A stretch of DNA of 64,000 nt from Pseudomonadota bacterium (GTDB taxonomy: Bacteria > Pseudomonadota > Alphaproteobacteria > UBA1280 > RI-95): the NCBI GenBank assembly GCA_016125375.1, contig WGLU01000002.1, forward strand, positions 211,227-275,226. Reading direction: 5' to 3'. Each line of letters opens with the position of its first letter. Position 1 is the first letter of the stretch. Shown piece after piece: positions 1 to 8,876 of this stretch. The notes beneath the pieces are model-generated. The model was given only the letters and a program-made list of their open reading frames with translations, ran no database searches and was not told the origin of the DNA. A program made the position numbers and the translations under genes.

Positions 1-72
1 ACCATCTATGCCCAGTTGTTTCAGGATAGACTGGACTTCTGTTTGGCTGAACTTGACGGCGCTTTGTGCCAT
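1..72 (-). CDS. N-terminal fragment of an unknown protein (runs off the window)
   Basis: An ATG on the minus strand at 72-70 opens a frame that reads MAQSAVKFSQTEVQSILKQ and stays open to the window edge. A strong ribosome binding site (GGAGGAG on the minus strand, about 81-87) lies at good spacing upstream, which supports a true start. Only 24 residues are visible, too few to assign a family. The gene is divergent from the lipoprotein gene at 147. The ORF track misses it because it is cut by the edge. Confidence 0.6.
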   Translation of the reverse strand, partial: MAQSAVKFSQTEVQSILKQLGIDG

Positions 73-146
73 AGTGGTATCTCCTCCATTGCGTACAAAC
101 CCGGACTGGGGTAGAAAAAATTACGGAAACAAAAGTAACACAGATT

Positions 147-659
147 ATGACGAACACAAAAAACCTCTTCTCCGCCTGTCTCGCAGCTGCACTGTCGGCT
201 GGTTGCGCCACAACCGACAAAGTCGCTGTTAATACGCCCAAAGAGCGTTTGGCCGAAGCCCGGCAAACGGTGAAGGAGTTCGGCATTTGGACACTGAAAG
301 ACTGTCAGCTCCATGCCAAGCGCGCGGATATCGAGATTTTTACGGACGGCCGCATGACCGGGAATACGCTTTTCTTCCGCATGGTGGCCCACGAACCTCT
401 GCTTACAGCCCCCAAACTGTCCCTGTGGGGTGTAGGCGGCTTTAATCTGGACCTTGACGGGCGCGACAACACATGGTCGTTCAAGTTCCCCTTTGGCCCG
501 GCCGACGCTGCCAAAATGATCAGCGATGACGTGTTCGTGGTGGTTGGCTACCAGATTGCGGAGAGTATTCGCCCGCTTAACGCCGTATTCAGTGCCCGGG
601 AGCTGCCTGCGGCACTGGAATATCTTTCTGCCAACTGTCTGGACAACAGCGATTCTTGA
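147..659 (+). CDS. Putative lipoprotein, unknown function
   Basis: A 170-residue protein with a short charged N-terminus, a hydrophobic stretch and a lipobox LSAGC with the cysteine at about residue 20, so it is probably lipidated and anchored in the envelope. The mature part has no motif I recognise; it is mixed alpha/beta in character, with two further cysteines (KDCQLH and ANCLDN) that could form a disulphide in the periplasm. The start at 147 is the only one that gives the signal peptide. No clear operon partner: the upstream gene is divergent and the downstream small gene has its own leader. The long minus-strand ORF over the same bases is a shadow. Confidence 0.7.
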   Translation: MTNTKNLFSACLAAALSAGCATTDKVAVNTPKERLAEARQTVKEFGIWTLKDCQLHAKRADIEIFTDGRMTGNTLFFRMVAHEPLLTAPKLSLWGVGGFNLDLDGRDNTWSFKFPFGPADAAKMISDDVFVVVGYQIAESIRPLNAVFSARELPAALEYLSANCLDNSDS

Positions 660-753
660 CATAGGCTGCCGAGCTTCCTAGATTAACGGCAGTACCCCGA
701 CCTATCGCGTTTTATTGACTCTTTTAACAGACCTTTCTTTGAATGAGGTTCCT

Positions 754-984
754 ATGCCCCGTCGTCAGCCGCCCTACAAGGGGCCGGGCAAGTACGATCC
801 CCAATATGGCAGCCCGTGGCCGGTCATCATCTTCCTGATCGCCGTCGTCGCTGTTGCCTGGATCGGCCACCGCTACGAAGAAACCCACCGAGATCCCTTC
901 GCCCAGAAGCAGACCACGGTGGACCGCTGCGCCAAGAACTCCGGCCATCTGGCCTGCCGCGGCGTACAGCACCGCAAGAACTGA
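754..984 (+). CDS. Small single-span membrane protein, unknown
   Basis: The ORF track starts this frame at 715, but the ATG at 754 has a ribosome binding site (GAGG) just upstream and gives a compact 76-residue protein. It begins with a basic, proline-rich segment (MPRRQPPYKGPGKYDP), has one transmembrane helix (about residues 20-37, WPVIIFLIAVVAVAWIG) and ends in a hydrophilic tail with two cysteines. It belongs to the set of small plus-strand genes in this window with a pyrimidine-rich leader, C-ending codons and an intrinsic terminator directly after the stop. Function unknown. Confidence 0.65.
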   Translation: MPRRQPPYKGPGKYDPQYGSPWPVIIFLIAVVAVAWIGHRYEETHRDPFAQKQTTVDRCAKNSGHLACRGVQHRKN

Positions 985-991
985 CCAAGCG

Positions 992-1022
992 AAAGCCGCC
1001 CCATCAAGGGGCGGCTTTTTTC
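992..1022 (+). terminator. Intrinsic terminator after the 754-984 gene
   Basis: Stem AAGCCGCCCC / GGGGCGGCTT with a short ATCAA loop followed by a T-run, 8 bases after the stop codon. Confidence 0.85.
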
Positions 1023-1032
1023 ATTTCAAATC

Positions 1033-1431
1033 TCAGGCACCCTGTCGGGGCGACATATAACTTGTGACCACACCCCAGAACAGTGCGTAGATAAGCAGCA
1101 CAACAAGCGTCTTATGGTTAACCACCATGTTGAGTGAGGCGTAATCCATCAGTTTCTCGAGCCCGCCACTCGACATGGCAAGATGCGTCAGCGCCGGAAA
1201 GATACTAAAGATGACACCTTTAATCAGCGGACTTACGTTGAAAGGCAACAGGTACAAAAAGCCCCACAAGCCACCCCAGACCATCGGCTCATAAAAACTG
1301 GCCAGCTCGGGCTTGAACGACACGAAGGGCAACCCGTTGGCACTTTGTGCCAGCGCCCAGTAGGCCAGTACAGTCAAGGCACCCCCAAGGCTGCCGACAC
1401 CGTACAGAATCATCATGCGTTGGCTGTTCAT
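1033..1431 (-). CDS. Small multi-span membrane protein, unknown
   Basis: A 132-residue protein with about four hydrophobic segments (starting at residues ~9, ~50, ~68 and ~108) and short polar loops, so an inner-membrane protein. I see no family motif. Its ATG lies two bases past the stop of the upstream deoxyribosyltransferase-like gene on the same strand, so the two are very probably cotranscribed and translationally linked. Function not assigned. Confidence 0.65.
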   Translation of the reverse strand: MNSQRMMILYGVGSLGGALTVLAYWALAQSANGLPFVSFKPELASFYEPMVWGGLWGFLYLLPFNVSPLIKGVIFSIFPALTHLAMSSGGLEKLMDYASLNMVVNHKTLVVLLIYALFWGVVTSYMSPRQGA

Positions 1432-1433
1432 TA

Positions 1434-1901
1434 CTACTCTGCGCTGCTGTAGATCAGGCTTTCCAGACGCGTCAGCAGCCCTTCCAGAGAGGAGGACAGC
1501 ACCAAACCGGAGAAGGCACTCAGGTGTTCCAGCCCCAAAAATCCCGGCTCGGCACCGATAATCACTTTTTTACCCTGTCCGATGGCATAGCCAATCTCAA
1601 CGCGGGAGGCCTGGTTTGCCAACCCTTCGCCCAGCCAGAACAGAGCGATGTCGGCAGCTTCGATTGCTTTACGTTCCCACAAAACCTGCTCAGCGTGTTC
1701 GACAGGTGTTGCTTCCGGGTCCGGAAAGGCATCACGCCGTGGGTTGATAAACGTCACATTCGCCCGTTCGAACTTGCGGAATACATCATGTCGCCAATCG
1801 CGGCCACGGCAGTTACCGCCCAGAAATACAGAAGGATGGGACACTTTGGTCTCCAGCGCTTCCATGCCGTCATTCGGGTTAACTAGTTTATAGGTCGTCA
1901 T
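1434..1901 (-). CDS. Nucleoside 2-deoxyribosyltransferase-like protein
   Basis: A 155-residue soluble protein with the pattern of the nucleoside 2-deoxyribosyltransferase-like family: an N-terminal beta strand leading to VFLGGNCRGRDWR, then FINPRRDAFP, then a central acidic segment (EAADIALFWLGEG) and SRVEIGYAIGQGKKV. In the family these form the nucleotide-sugar pocket, with an acidic residue near the third block as catalytic candidate. Members exchange or hydrolyse N-glycosidic bonds of deoxynucleosides, but many homologues, including phage- and defence-linked ones, have no proven reaction. First gene of a two-gene unit with the membrane protein at 1033-1431. Confidence 0.7.
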   Translation of the reverse strand: MTTYKLVNPNDGMEALETKVSHPSVFLGGNCRGRDWRHDVFRKFERANVTFINPRRDAFPDPEATPVEHAEQVLWERKAIEAADIALFWLGEGLANQASRVEIGYAIGQGKKVIIGAEPGFLGLEHLSAFSGLVLSSSLEGLLTRLESLIYSSAE

Positions 1902-1979
1902 GCGTTCTTGTTCCCAGCATCACACATCATGTTGTGTTTATTGTTTTTAGTGTATGCCTGTTTGACGGCCATCGTCAAA

Positions 1980-3242
1980 TCAGGAGTAAAACGCGTACTG
2001 GTTTTTACCCTGTTTCTTGGCGACATACATCGCTTCGTCAGAAGAGTTCAGGATGGACTCACCGTCCGAACCGTCCTGCGGTGCAATCGCAATACCGATA
2101 CTCACCCCCATTGTCACACGGGAGTCGCCCACCCAGTAGGGTTCGTTAATCTGCTCAAGAACCAGGTCAGCGCGCTGTTTGATGCTGTCACGGTCCACAA
2201 GGCCCGGGAACATCAGCACGAACTCGTCACCGCCCAGACGGCAAATCACATCGTCGTCACGCACACAGGCGCCGAGGCGCTTGGCAACGGTCTTCAGCAC
2301 TTCGTCACCCACTTCGTGGCCATAGGTGTCGTTAATCGGCTTGAACCCGTCAAGGTCGAGGAACATGAGCGAAACCTCTTTCTTGCCGCGATAGCCGCGC
2401 TTCATCACATCGTCGAGGGCCGAAACAAGGGCACGGCGGTTGGCCAGACCGGTCAACGGGTCGGTGTGGGCCTGCTGGTGCACTTCGTCTTTAGCGGAAG
2501 GCCCCTGAATCAGGGTATTAACTGCCTTGATGAGTTTGGCAATCTCCCCGCCACCGGTTACCGGAATCGGCGCAGGCTTTTCGCCTTTCTCAACAATTTC
2601 AACAGCTTTACGGATGCGTGCAATCGGTGCGGTTACGCCACGAGCCAGGAAAATTGCCAGCGCAGCAGATGCAAGCAGCGAGCCACCAGCAACCATAATC
2701 AGCAGTTGGCGAACGGCGGTGTATGTGACCAGCGCACCCGACTCCTCGCGCTGGATCAGCGCATTGTAGTCAGGGCGGCGGATACCTGCATCTTCAATCG
2801 GCAGGATAGGCACAACAACGCTCACGTAGGAGTTACCGAGCATATTGTAGATAAAGGGGTCGGTACGGCTTTCGAGTGTGGAGGCCATACCCGATACGTT
2901 TTCAGCCTGCATGTCGCTCAGGTTAGAGAACACAGGTGCACCGTTAGCCGGTGATGTAAACACAGTAACTTTGAAGGGAACTTCGCCAGCCTGCTCTTCT
3001 GCAATCGCGGCGACAAGACGTCGGTCCGGCGTGCCGTACAGGCCATCTTTTTGCATTTTAGTGCGGACTTTGAGGGCTACTTGGTTGCCATAGCTCTTAC
3101 CCACGGCGGCCAGATCCACTTCCGCCTTGTGCAGTGCCAAATCTTTAACCTTAGTCTCCAAACCGCCGAACAGCAGCCCCATGGCAAGCGCATTCAATCC
3201 TAAAATCGTAGCAACGTAGCGCAGTGAAATACCGCTAAACAT
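1980..3242 (-). CDS. Membrane-bound diguanylate cyclase (sensor-HAMP-GGDEF)
   Basis: A 420-residue protein with an N-terminal membrane helix (about residues 8-26), a periplasmic sensor region of roughly 150 residues, a second helix (about 180-200), a HAMP linker (GVTAPIARIRKAVEIVEKG) and a C-terminal GGDEF domain. The active-site signature is intact (RLGGDEFVLMF), and RDDD five residues before it matches the RxxD inhibitory site, so it should make cyclic di-GMP from two GTP and be subject to product inhibition. There is no EAL domain. It is monocistronic as far as I can see. The 348-residue plus-strand ORF over it is an antisense shadow. Confidence 0.9.
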   Translation of the reverse strand: MFSGISLRYVATILGLNALAMGLLFGGLETKVKDLALHKAEVDLAAVGKSYGNQVALKVRTKMQKDGLYGTPDRRLVAAIAEEQAGEVPFKVTVFTSPANGAPVFSNLSDMQAENVSGMASTLESRTDPFIYNMLGNSYVSVVVPILPIEDAGIRRPDYNALIQREESGALVTYTAVRQLLIMVAGGSLLASAALAIFLARGVTAPIARIRKAVEIVEKGEKPAPIPVTGGGEIAKLIKAVNTLIQGPSAKDEVHQQAHTDPLTGLANRRALVSALDDVMKRGYRGKKEVSLMFLDLDGFKPINDTYGHEVGDEVLKTVAKRLGACVRDDDVICRLGGDEFVLMFPGLVDRDSIKQRADLVLEQINEPYWVGDSRVTMGVSIGIAIAPQDGSDGESILNSSDEAMYVAKKQGKNQYAFYS

Positions 3243-3481
3243 ATGACGGGGCCCCTCGTTTGTCTGTGTTCTTTTTTGTTCAGCTTCAAGGTCTCGGCAG
3301 TTTTACGTCAAATTCGCAACCTGCCGCACAAGCATAACTTATTTTGTGAACGGATAAAATAACCGTCAACCTTTCGCGTGTGCAAAACCGATTTTAATAC
3401 CGTGGGGCTGGACCGCATGCAGGTTCTGGACTATCCTGCTTGGGCTTTAGCACGCTTAGCTTTTAGGGAGTTTTATCAGGC
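3243..3481. other. Divergent intergenic region ahead of the gcv operon
   Basis: 239 bases separate the divergent diguanylate cyclase and gcvT. It must carry both promoters. I looked for the paired aptamers of a glycine riboswitch, a common regulator of gcv operons, and did not see their conserved blocks or an attenuator hairpin. A ribosome binding site (AGGGAG) precedes gcvT. Confidence 0.5.
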
Positions 3482-4609
3482 ATGTCCGGCACACTTAAAA
3501 AAACACCGTTCCACGCCTTTCATACCGCCAAAGGTGCCAAAATGGCCCCCTTCGCCGGCTATGATATGCCCATCCAATACGCCGACGGCATACTGAAGGA
3601 ACACGAATGGGTGCGTACCCGCGCCGGTTTGTTCGATGTATCCCACATGGGCCCATCGTTCCTTGAAGGTGCCGACGCGGCCGCCAATCTGGCGCGCCTG
3701 ACCCCATCCACGTTCGAGAAAGCCGCTATTGGCCGCGCCAAATATACCGTGCTCACCAACCCCGAGGGCGGCATTATCGACGACCTGATCGTCACCAAAC
3801 TGGCCGAGGATAAGTTCCTGCTGGTGCTCAACGCCGGCCGTAAGGATGTGGACGCCGCGTGGATTGCCAAAAACATCTCCGGCAAGGTTACCTTCACCCC
3901 GCCGGTGGAAGGCACACCACTGCTTGCCCTGCAAGGCCCCTACGCCGCTGCCGCGTTGGAAAAAGCCGTCCTGCAAAAACAATCTATGGACGACCTGCCC
4001 TACATGACGGGTGACTGGTACAGCCTGTTCGGCAAAAAATGCTTTATCACCCGCACCGGTTACACGGGCGAGGATGGGTTCGAGATTATGCTCCCCGCCG
4101 GGGATGACGAACTGGCCATCCGCGTGTGGGACCTGTTGGTAAACCATCCGGACGTAAAGGCCATCGGCCTCGGCGCGCGGGACAGTCTGCGGCTGGAAAT
4201 GGGTTACCCCCTCTACGGCCACGATCTGGACGAAACCACCTCCCCGGTCGAAGCCGACATCAAATGGATTATCTCTAAAAAGAACGACGGTTTTTTCGGC
4301 GCTCCACGGGTACAGAAAGAACTGAACGGCGGTGCCGCGCGCATCCGCGTCGGCATTCAGATTACCGACAAGGGCATCGCCCGCGAAGGCTGCACCCTGC
4401 ACACCCGCACAGGTGAAGAAATCGGCGTGCTCACCAGCGGCGGTTTTTCGCCCACGCTCAAGCAGGCTATCGGGCAGGGCTACATCCGCCCCGAATACGC
4501 CAAAGACGGTACCGAAATCCGCGTGGACATCCGCGGTAAGAAAGTGGCCGCCAAGGTACATGGCCTGAGCTTTGTCAGCCCCAAAACCAACAGCAAGCCC
4601 TCTGCATAA
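3482..4609 (+). CDS. gcvT: Aminomethyltransferase, glycine cleavage T protein
   Basis: A 375-residue protein, the usual length for GcvT. The N-terminus (KKTPFHAFHTAKGAKMAPFA, then RAGLFDVSHMG) is the family signature, and FITRTGYTGEDGFEI and the C-terminal GVLTSGGFSPTL block are also typical. It takes the aminomethyl group from the lipoyl arm of GcvH and passes it to tetrahydrofolate, releasing ammonia and giving 5,10-methylene-THF. It is the first gene of an operon with an aminotransferase, gcvH, gcvPA and gcvPB. The ATG at 3482 follows AGGGAG. Confidence 0.96.
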   Translation: MSGTLKKTPFHAFHTAKGAKMAPFAGYDMPIQYADGILKEHEWVRTRAGLFDVSHMGPSFLEGADAAANLARLTPSTFEKAAIGRAKYTVLTNPEGGIIDDLIVTKLAEDKFLLVLNAGRKDVDAAWIAKNISGKVTFTPPVEGTPLLALQGPYAAAALEKAVLQKQSMDDLPYMTGDWYSLFGKKCFITRTGYTGEDGFEIMLPAGDDELAIRVWDLLVNHPDVKAIGLGARDSLRLEMGYPLYGHDLDETTSPVEADIKWIISKKNDGFFGAPRVQKELNGGAARIRVGIQITDKGIAREGCTLHTRTGEEIGVLTSGGFSPTLKQAIGQGYIRPEYAKDGTEIRVDIRGKKVAAKVHGLSFVSPKTNSKPSA

Positions 4610-4619
4610 GGACGCGCAC

Positions 4620-5516
4620 ATGCCGCAAACCTTCGCCTTCGTCAACGGCCGCCAGATACCCGAGCAGGATGTACGCATCGGGCTGGATGACTTTGGCTTC
4701 ATCCGCGGCAATACGGTGTTCGAGCTGGCTCGGGTTTACGGCGAGCACCCCTTTGAACTGACTGCCCACCTCGACCGGCTGGAGGCCTCGCTGCGCCTCT
4801 GCCATATTCCGCAACGCTTTACCCGGCAGGAGCTGAAAGCGCAAATCAGCGCCCTTATCCGCACCCACAAGTTTGCAGACAGTGTGATCAAGATTTACGT
4901 TACGCAGGGTGCTACCAAAGCCACAGGGTACAGTCTGGGGATTACGGCAACCTCCTGCGATCCGCAACTGATTGTGCTCAACCAGCCGTTTACGCCTTTT
5001 AGCGCCGACTACCCCTATCACGAGCGCTATTACAAGGAAGGCCTCAAGCTCGCATCCCTGCACGCCGAACGCCCGCTGGCTGCCGCCAAAACCACCAGCT
5101 ATATTCAGGCTACGGCAGCAAGCTCCGAGCATCTGGCCGACGGGATGGACGATATCCTCTACATCAACAGCCACGGCTGCGTGACCGAAAGCTCCCGCAG
5201 CAACATCTTTTTCACCCGAGGGGCGCACATCATCACCCCCGCCCACGGCATGCTGGACGGTATCACCCGCCGCGTGGTGCTGGATATTTTGACCGAGCTG
5301 AACATCCCGGCCGAGGTACGCGACGTACCCCTGACCGAGTTGCCCAAAATGGACGGCGGTTTCACCACCGCGTCGACCACCGAAATTGTGCCTGTGCAAA
5401 GCGTGGACACCATACGCTGGCAGGCGGACAATGCGCTCATCCAGCGCATCCGTACCGCTTTTGCCGCGCGTGTTGCAGCCTGCCGCGGTGCCGGTACATC
5501 GTTGAAAACCGCCTAA
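4620..5516 (+). CDS. PLP-dependent aminotransferase class IV
   Basis: The track begins at 4572 inside gcvT, but the ATG at 4620 with AAGGA just before it, 10 bases after the gcvT stop, gives a 298-residue protein of normal length for fold-type IV enzymes. Features: GLDDFGFIRGNTVFE near the N-terminus, the likely PLP lysine in AAAKTTSYIQA, and the TESSRSNIFF block. The family includes branched-chain and D-amino acid aminotransferases and aminodeoxychorismate lyase; I cannot choose among these. Its position between gcvT and gcvH is unusual and suggests a link to glycine/one-carbon metabolism or to aminodeoxychorismate (folate) supply. That is inference from context. Confidence 0.85.
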   Translation: MPQTFAFVNGRQIPEQDVRIGLDDFGFIRGNTVFELARVYGEHPFELTAHLDRLEASLRLCHIPQRFTRQELKAQISALIRTHKFADSVIKIYVTQGATKATGYSLGITATSCDPQLIVLNQPFTPFSADYPYHERYYKEGLKLASLHAERPLAAAKTTSYIQATAASSEHLADGMDDILYINSHGCVTESSRSNIFFTRGAHIITPAHGMLDGITRRVVLDILTELNIPAEVRDVPLTELPKMDGGFTTASTTEIVPVQSVDTIRWQADNALIQRIRTAFAARVAACRGAGTSLKTA

Positions 5517-5537
5517 CCTCTAAGGAGACCTGTAAAA

Positions 5538-5933
5538 ATGGCCAACATCCCCGCTCACCTGCGCTACACCAAAGACCACGAGTGGATTGAACTGCAAAGC
5601 GACGGTACCGCCGTTGTGGGCATTACCGAATACGCACAGGAAGCGCTGGGCGACCTGGTTTTCATCGAACTGCCAAAAACAGGCGCCGGCCTTTCGGTCG
5701 GTGACGAGTTCGCGGTTGTGGAATCCGTTAAAGCCGCGAGCGAGGTTTACGCCCCCATCAGCGGCAAGGTGACCGAGGTGAACGAAGACCTGTCCGACAA
5801 TCCTGCCGCCATTAACGAGTCCCCCTACGACGACGGCTGGATGATTAAAATGACCGTTGCCGACAAGAAGGAAATCGAAACCGGCACCATGTCCGCCGAC
5901 GAGTACGCCGGCTATCTGGACAAACTGAACTAA
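5538..5933 (+). CDS. gcvH: Glycine cleavage H protein
   Basis: A 131-residue protein of standard GcvH length. It has HEWIELQSDGTAVVGITEYA at the N-terminus and the lipoyl-lysine site ESVKAASEVYAPISG. The lipoylated lysine carries the aminomethyl group from the P protein to GcvT and is reoxidised by lipoamide dehydrogenase, probably the lpdA product encoded at 12.6 kb. A clear AAGGAGA site precedes the ATG. Confidence 0.97.
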   Translation: MANIPAHLRYTKDHEWIELQSDGTAVVGITEYAQEALGDLVFIELPKTGAGLSVGDEFAVVESVKAASEVYAPISGKVTEVNEDLSDNPAAINESPYDDGWMIKMTVADKKEIETGTMSADEYAGYLDKLN

Positions 5934-5986
5934 GCAACCGATACCCAAGCAACCGTAACCTGAAAAGTCCGGATAGGAGCCGCCCG

Positions 5987-7264
5987 ATGCGTTACCTGCC
6001 CCAAACCGCCGCCGACCGTGCCGCCATGCTGGCCGACATCGGCGTAAAAACCGCGGATGATTTGTATAAAGACGTGCCTGCAGGCATGCTGCTCACCAAG
6101 CCCGTCAACCTGCCCTCCCATCAGGGCGAGTATACGGTGGAGCGCACCATCAGCGCGCTGGCGGCGCAGAACCTTCACGCCGACGGTGCCCCGTTCTTTT
6201 TAGGTGCCGGTTGCTACAACCACCATATTCCGTCCACGGTGGATTACATCATCCAGCGTTCGGAGTTCCTGACCGCCTACACCCCCTACCAGCCGGAAAT
6301 CGCCCAAGGTACGCTGATGTACCTGTTCGAGTTCCAGAGCTACATCTGCAACCTGACGGGCATGGACGTAGCCAACGCGTCGATGTACGACGGGGCCACC
6401 TCGGTTGCCGAAGCGGTACTGATGGCCAAACGCGTGACCAAGCGGGACAATGTCACCGTGGTGGACGGTCTGCATCCACAGTATCTGGACGTGCTCAAAG
6501 CATATCTGACCCATAGCGAGGGCACCATCACGATTGGCGATAAAGCCGACGACACCACCGCCTGCGTGGTTGTGCAAACCCCTAACTTCTATGGCGAAGT
6601 TGTTGACCTCAAGCCCCTGCGCGCCCTGTGCGACAAAACCGGCGCCCTGCTGGTTGTGGCTATCAACGAAATCGTCAGCCTCGGCATGCTGCCTGCACCG
6701 AAGGAAGCGGATATCGTCGCCGGCGAGGCCCAGAGCATCGGCGTACCAATGAGCTTCGGCGGTCCGCACCTCGGCTTTTTTGCCTGCAAGGAAGGCTACA
6801 TCCGCCAGATGCCCGGTCGCCTGTGCGGCGAAACGCTGGACGCCGATGGCAAGCGCGGTTACGTGCTGACACTCAGCACCCGCGAGCAGCATATCCGCCG
6901 CGAAAAAGCCACCTCCAATATCTGCACCAATCAGGGCTTGTGTGCACTGGCCTTTACCGTGCACCTGAGCCTGCTGGGCGAGGAAGGATTCAAACAGCTT
7001 GCCCGCCTCAACCATGAGGCTGCGTGCGACCTGGCTGATGCGCTGGCCAAGGTGCCCGGCGTGAAGGTACTCAATAAGACCTTCTTTAACGAGTTTACGG
7101 TCGAACTGCCGAAGAACAGCGCCGACGTGGTCGAGGCGCTAGCCGACATCGGCATCATCGGCGGCCTTGCGCTGGACGGCAACAAACTGCTGGTCACCGC
7201 GACCGAACTCACCACGCCCGAGCATATTGCGGCCTTTACGGCCGCGCTGAAAGAGGTGCTGTAA
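5987..7264 (+). CDS. gcvPA: Glycine dehydrogenase (decarboxylating) subunit 1
   Basis: A 425-residue protein corresponding to the N-terminal half of the P protein, as in bacteria with a split glycine dehydrogenase. Recognisable blocks are MRYLPQTAADRAAML, FLGAGCYNHHIPSTVDYI, PYQPEIAQGTL and QHIRREKATSNICTNQ. It forms a complex with the gcvPB product to decarboxylate glycine. The gene overlaps nothing and ends one base before the gcvPB start, so translation of the two subunits is probably coupled. A GGATAGGAG-like site precedes the start. Confidence 0.96.
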   Translation: MRYLPQTAADRAAMLADIGVKTADDLYKDVPAGMLLTKPVNLPSHQGEYTVERTISALAAQNLHADGAPFFLGAGCYNHHIPSTVDYIIQRSEFLTAYTPYQPEIAQGTLMYLFEFQSYICNLTGMDVANASMYDGATSVAEAVLMAKRVTKRDNVTVVDGLHPQYLDVLKAYLTHSEGTITIGDKADDTTACVVVQTPNFYGEVVDLKPLRALCDKTGALLVVAINEIVSLGMLPAPKEADIVAGEAQSIGVPMSFGGPHLGFFACKEGYIRQMPGRLCGETLDADGKRGYVLTLSTREQHIRREKATSNICTNQGLCALAFTVHLSLLGEEGFKQLARLNHEAACDLADALAKVPGVKVLNKTFFNEFTVELPKNSADVVEALADIGIIGGLALDGNKLLVTATELTTPEHIAAFTAALKEVL

Positions 7265-7265
7265 C

Positions 7266-8789
7266 ATGGAAAGCGCGAAAGTACATCACATGACCCCAGA
7301 GCAACCTGCCTTCATGGCCAAAGTGCCCAACAACAAAGCCCTGATGCTGGACGAAAAACTGCTGTTCGAGCAATCCACCAAAGGCCGCATGGGCGTTGAC
7401 CTGCCTGCCCTCAAAGGGACAAAAAGCCGCACCGGCCTTGCCGAACGTGCCAAAGTCGGCCTGCCGGAGGTGAGCGAGCCGCAGGTTGTGCGCCACTTTG
7501 TTCGCCTATCGCAAAAGAATTACAGCATAGACGGCGGCCTGTTCCCGCTGGGCTCGTGCACCATGAAGCACAACCCACGCCTGAACGAGAAAATGGCCCG
7601 CCTGCCCGGCTTTGCCCGCATCCACCCCATGCAGCCGGACAGCACCGTCCAAGGCGCGCTGGCGCTGATGCACGACCTGAGCCACTGGCTGACCACCCTG
7701 ACCGGCCTGCCCGGCATTACGCTGACACCCGCCGCGGGCACCCACGGCGAGCTGACCGGCATGATGGTCATCCGCAAGGCGCACGAGGCTGCCGGCAAGC
7801 CCCGCAAAATCGTGCTGGTACCCGACAGTGCCCACGGCACCAACCCGGCCACGGCCGTGACTTGCGGGTACACCACCTATCCCATCCCCACCAACGAAAA
7901 AGGCCATGTGGACATGGCCGCCTTCACCAAAGCGGTGGATGAACTGGGCGAAGATATTGCCGCTTTTATGCTGACCAACCCCAGCACCTGCGGCCTGTTC
8001 GAGCCGGACATCAAGAACATTGCCGATAAGCTCCACAGCATCGGTGCGTGGTTCTACTGCGACGGTGCCAACTTCAACGCCATCGTGGGCAAAGTCCGCC
8101 CCGGCGATTTGGGCGTGGACGTGATGCAGTTCAACCTGCACAAAACCTTCTCCACCCCGCATGGCGGTGGCGGCCCGGGCTGCGGCCCTGTGGTGGTGAG
8201 CCAAAAACTCATCCCCTACCTGCCCGTCCCGCGGGTCGAGAAAAAGGGTAATACGTACAGCGTTGTGACCAAAGATGCCACCTCCATTGGTCGCATCAAG
8301 GGCTTTAACGGCCAGTTCGGCATGATGGTGCGCGCGCTGACCTACATGCTGTCCCACGGTGCCGACGGCCTGCAAAAAGTGGCCGAAGACGCGGTAATTA
8401 ACGCCAACTACATTCTGGCGCACCTGAAGGACACCTACCATGTGCCCTTCAAGAGCACCTGCATGCACGAGTGCCTGCTGACCGACAAGCGCCAGAAGGA
8501 AACCGGCGTGACCACGATGGATATTGCCAAGTCGCTCATCGAGCATGGCTACCACCCGATGACGGTGTACTTCCCCCTCGTGGTACAGGGCGCGATGCTG
8601 ATTGAACCCACCGAGACCGAAACCAAGGAAACGCTGGACGAGTTCATCGCCACCATGAAGAAAATCGCCTGGGACGCCGCCAATGGCAATGCAGACGCCC
8701 TGCACGCCAACCCGGTCAGCGCTCCGGCGCGTCGGCTGGACGAAGTGCGCGCCGCCCGCCAGCCTGTGCTGCGCTGGCAAACGGCCTGA
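7266..8789 (+). CDS. gcvPB: Glycine dehydrogenase (decarboxylating) subunit 2
   Basis: A 507-residue protein corresponding to the C-terminal, PLP-binding half of the P protein. The cofactor lysine sits in QFNLHKTFSTPHGGGGPG; GSCTMKHNPRLNE, TPAAGTHGELTG and DSAHGTNPATAV are family blocks. With GcvPA it decarboxylates glycine and loads the aminomethyl group on GcvH. The start at 7266 follows the gcvPA stop with a single base between. Downstream ATGs (for example 7293 or 7314) are possible, but the N-terminus fits the family. Last gene of the operon, followed by a terminator. Confidence 0.96.
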   Translation: MESAKVHHMTPEQPAFMAKVPNNKALMLDEKLLFEQSTKGRMGVDLPALKGTKSRTGLAERAKVGLPEVSEPQVVRHFVRLSQKNYSIDGGLFPLGSCTMKHNPRLNEKMARLPGFARIHPMQPDSTVQGALALMHDLSHWLTTLTGLPGITLTPAAGTHGELTGMMVIRKAHEAAGKPRKIVLVPDSAHGTNPATAVTCGYTTYPIPTNEKGHVDMAAFTKAVDELGEDIAAFMLTNPSTCGLFEPDIKNIADKLHSIGAWFYCDGANFNAIVGKVRPGDLGVDVMQFNLHKTFSTPHGGGGPGCGPVVVSQKLIPYLPVPRVEKKGNTYSVVTKDATSIGRIKGFNGQFGMMVRALTYMLSHGADGLQKVAEDAVINANYILAHLKDTYHVPFKSTCMHECLLTDKRQKETGVTTMDIAKSLIEHGYHPMTVYFPLVVQGAMLIEPTETETKETLDEFIATMKKIAWDAANGNADALHANPVSAPARRLDEVRAARQPVLRWQTA

Positions 8790-8816
8790 TTGTTCCTCAC
8801 CTAAGCCAATAAAGAC

Positions 8817-8845
8817 GGGCCCGGTACATTGCCGGGCCCTTTTTA
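8817..8845 (+). terminator. Terminator of the gcv operon
   Basis: Stem GGGCCCGG / CCGGGCCC with a 7-base loop followed by six Ts, 27 bases after the gcvPB stop. Confidence 0.9.
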
Positions 8846-8876
8846 TGGGATGGTTTCTTATTTTCTGAAACGTTTC

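Noticed and set aside
1908-2954. 348-residue plus-strand ORF
   Set aside because: Antisense to the diguanylate cyclase with an intact GGDEF motif.
3243-3481. Glycine riboswitch upstream of gcvT
   Set aside because: I looked for the conserved aptamer cores and a paired second aptamer or expression platform and did not find them.
3476-4711. 411-residue minus-strand ORF
   Set aside because: Antisense to gcvT and the start of the aminotransferase; a shadow frame.
7506-8780. 424-residue minus-strand ORF
   Set aside because: Antisense to gcvPB, His/Gly/Gln-rich shadow.
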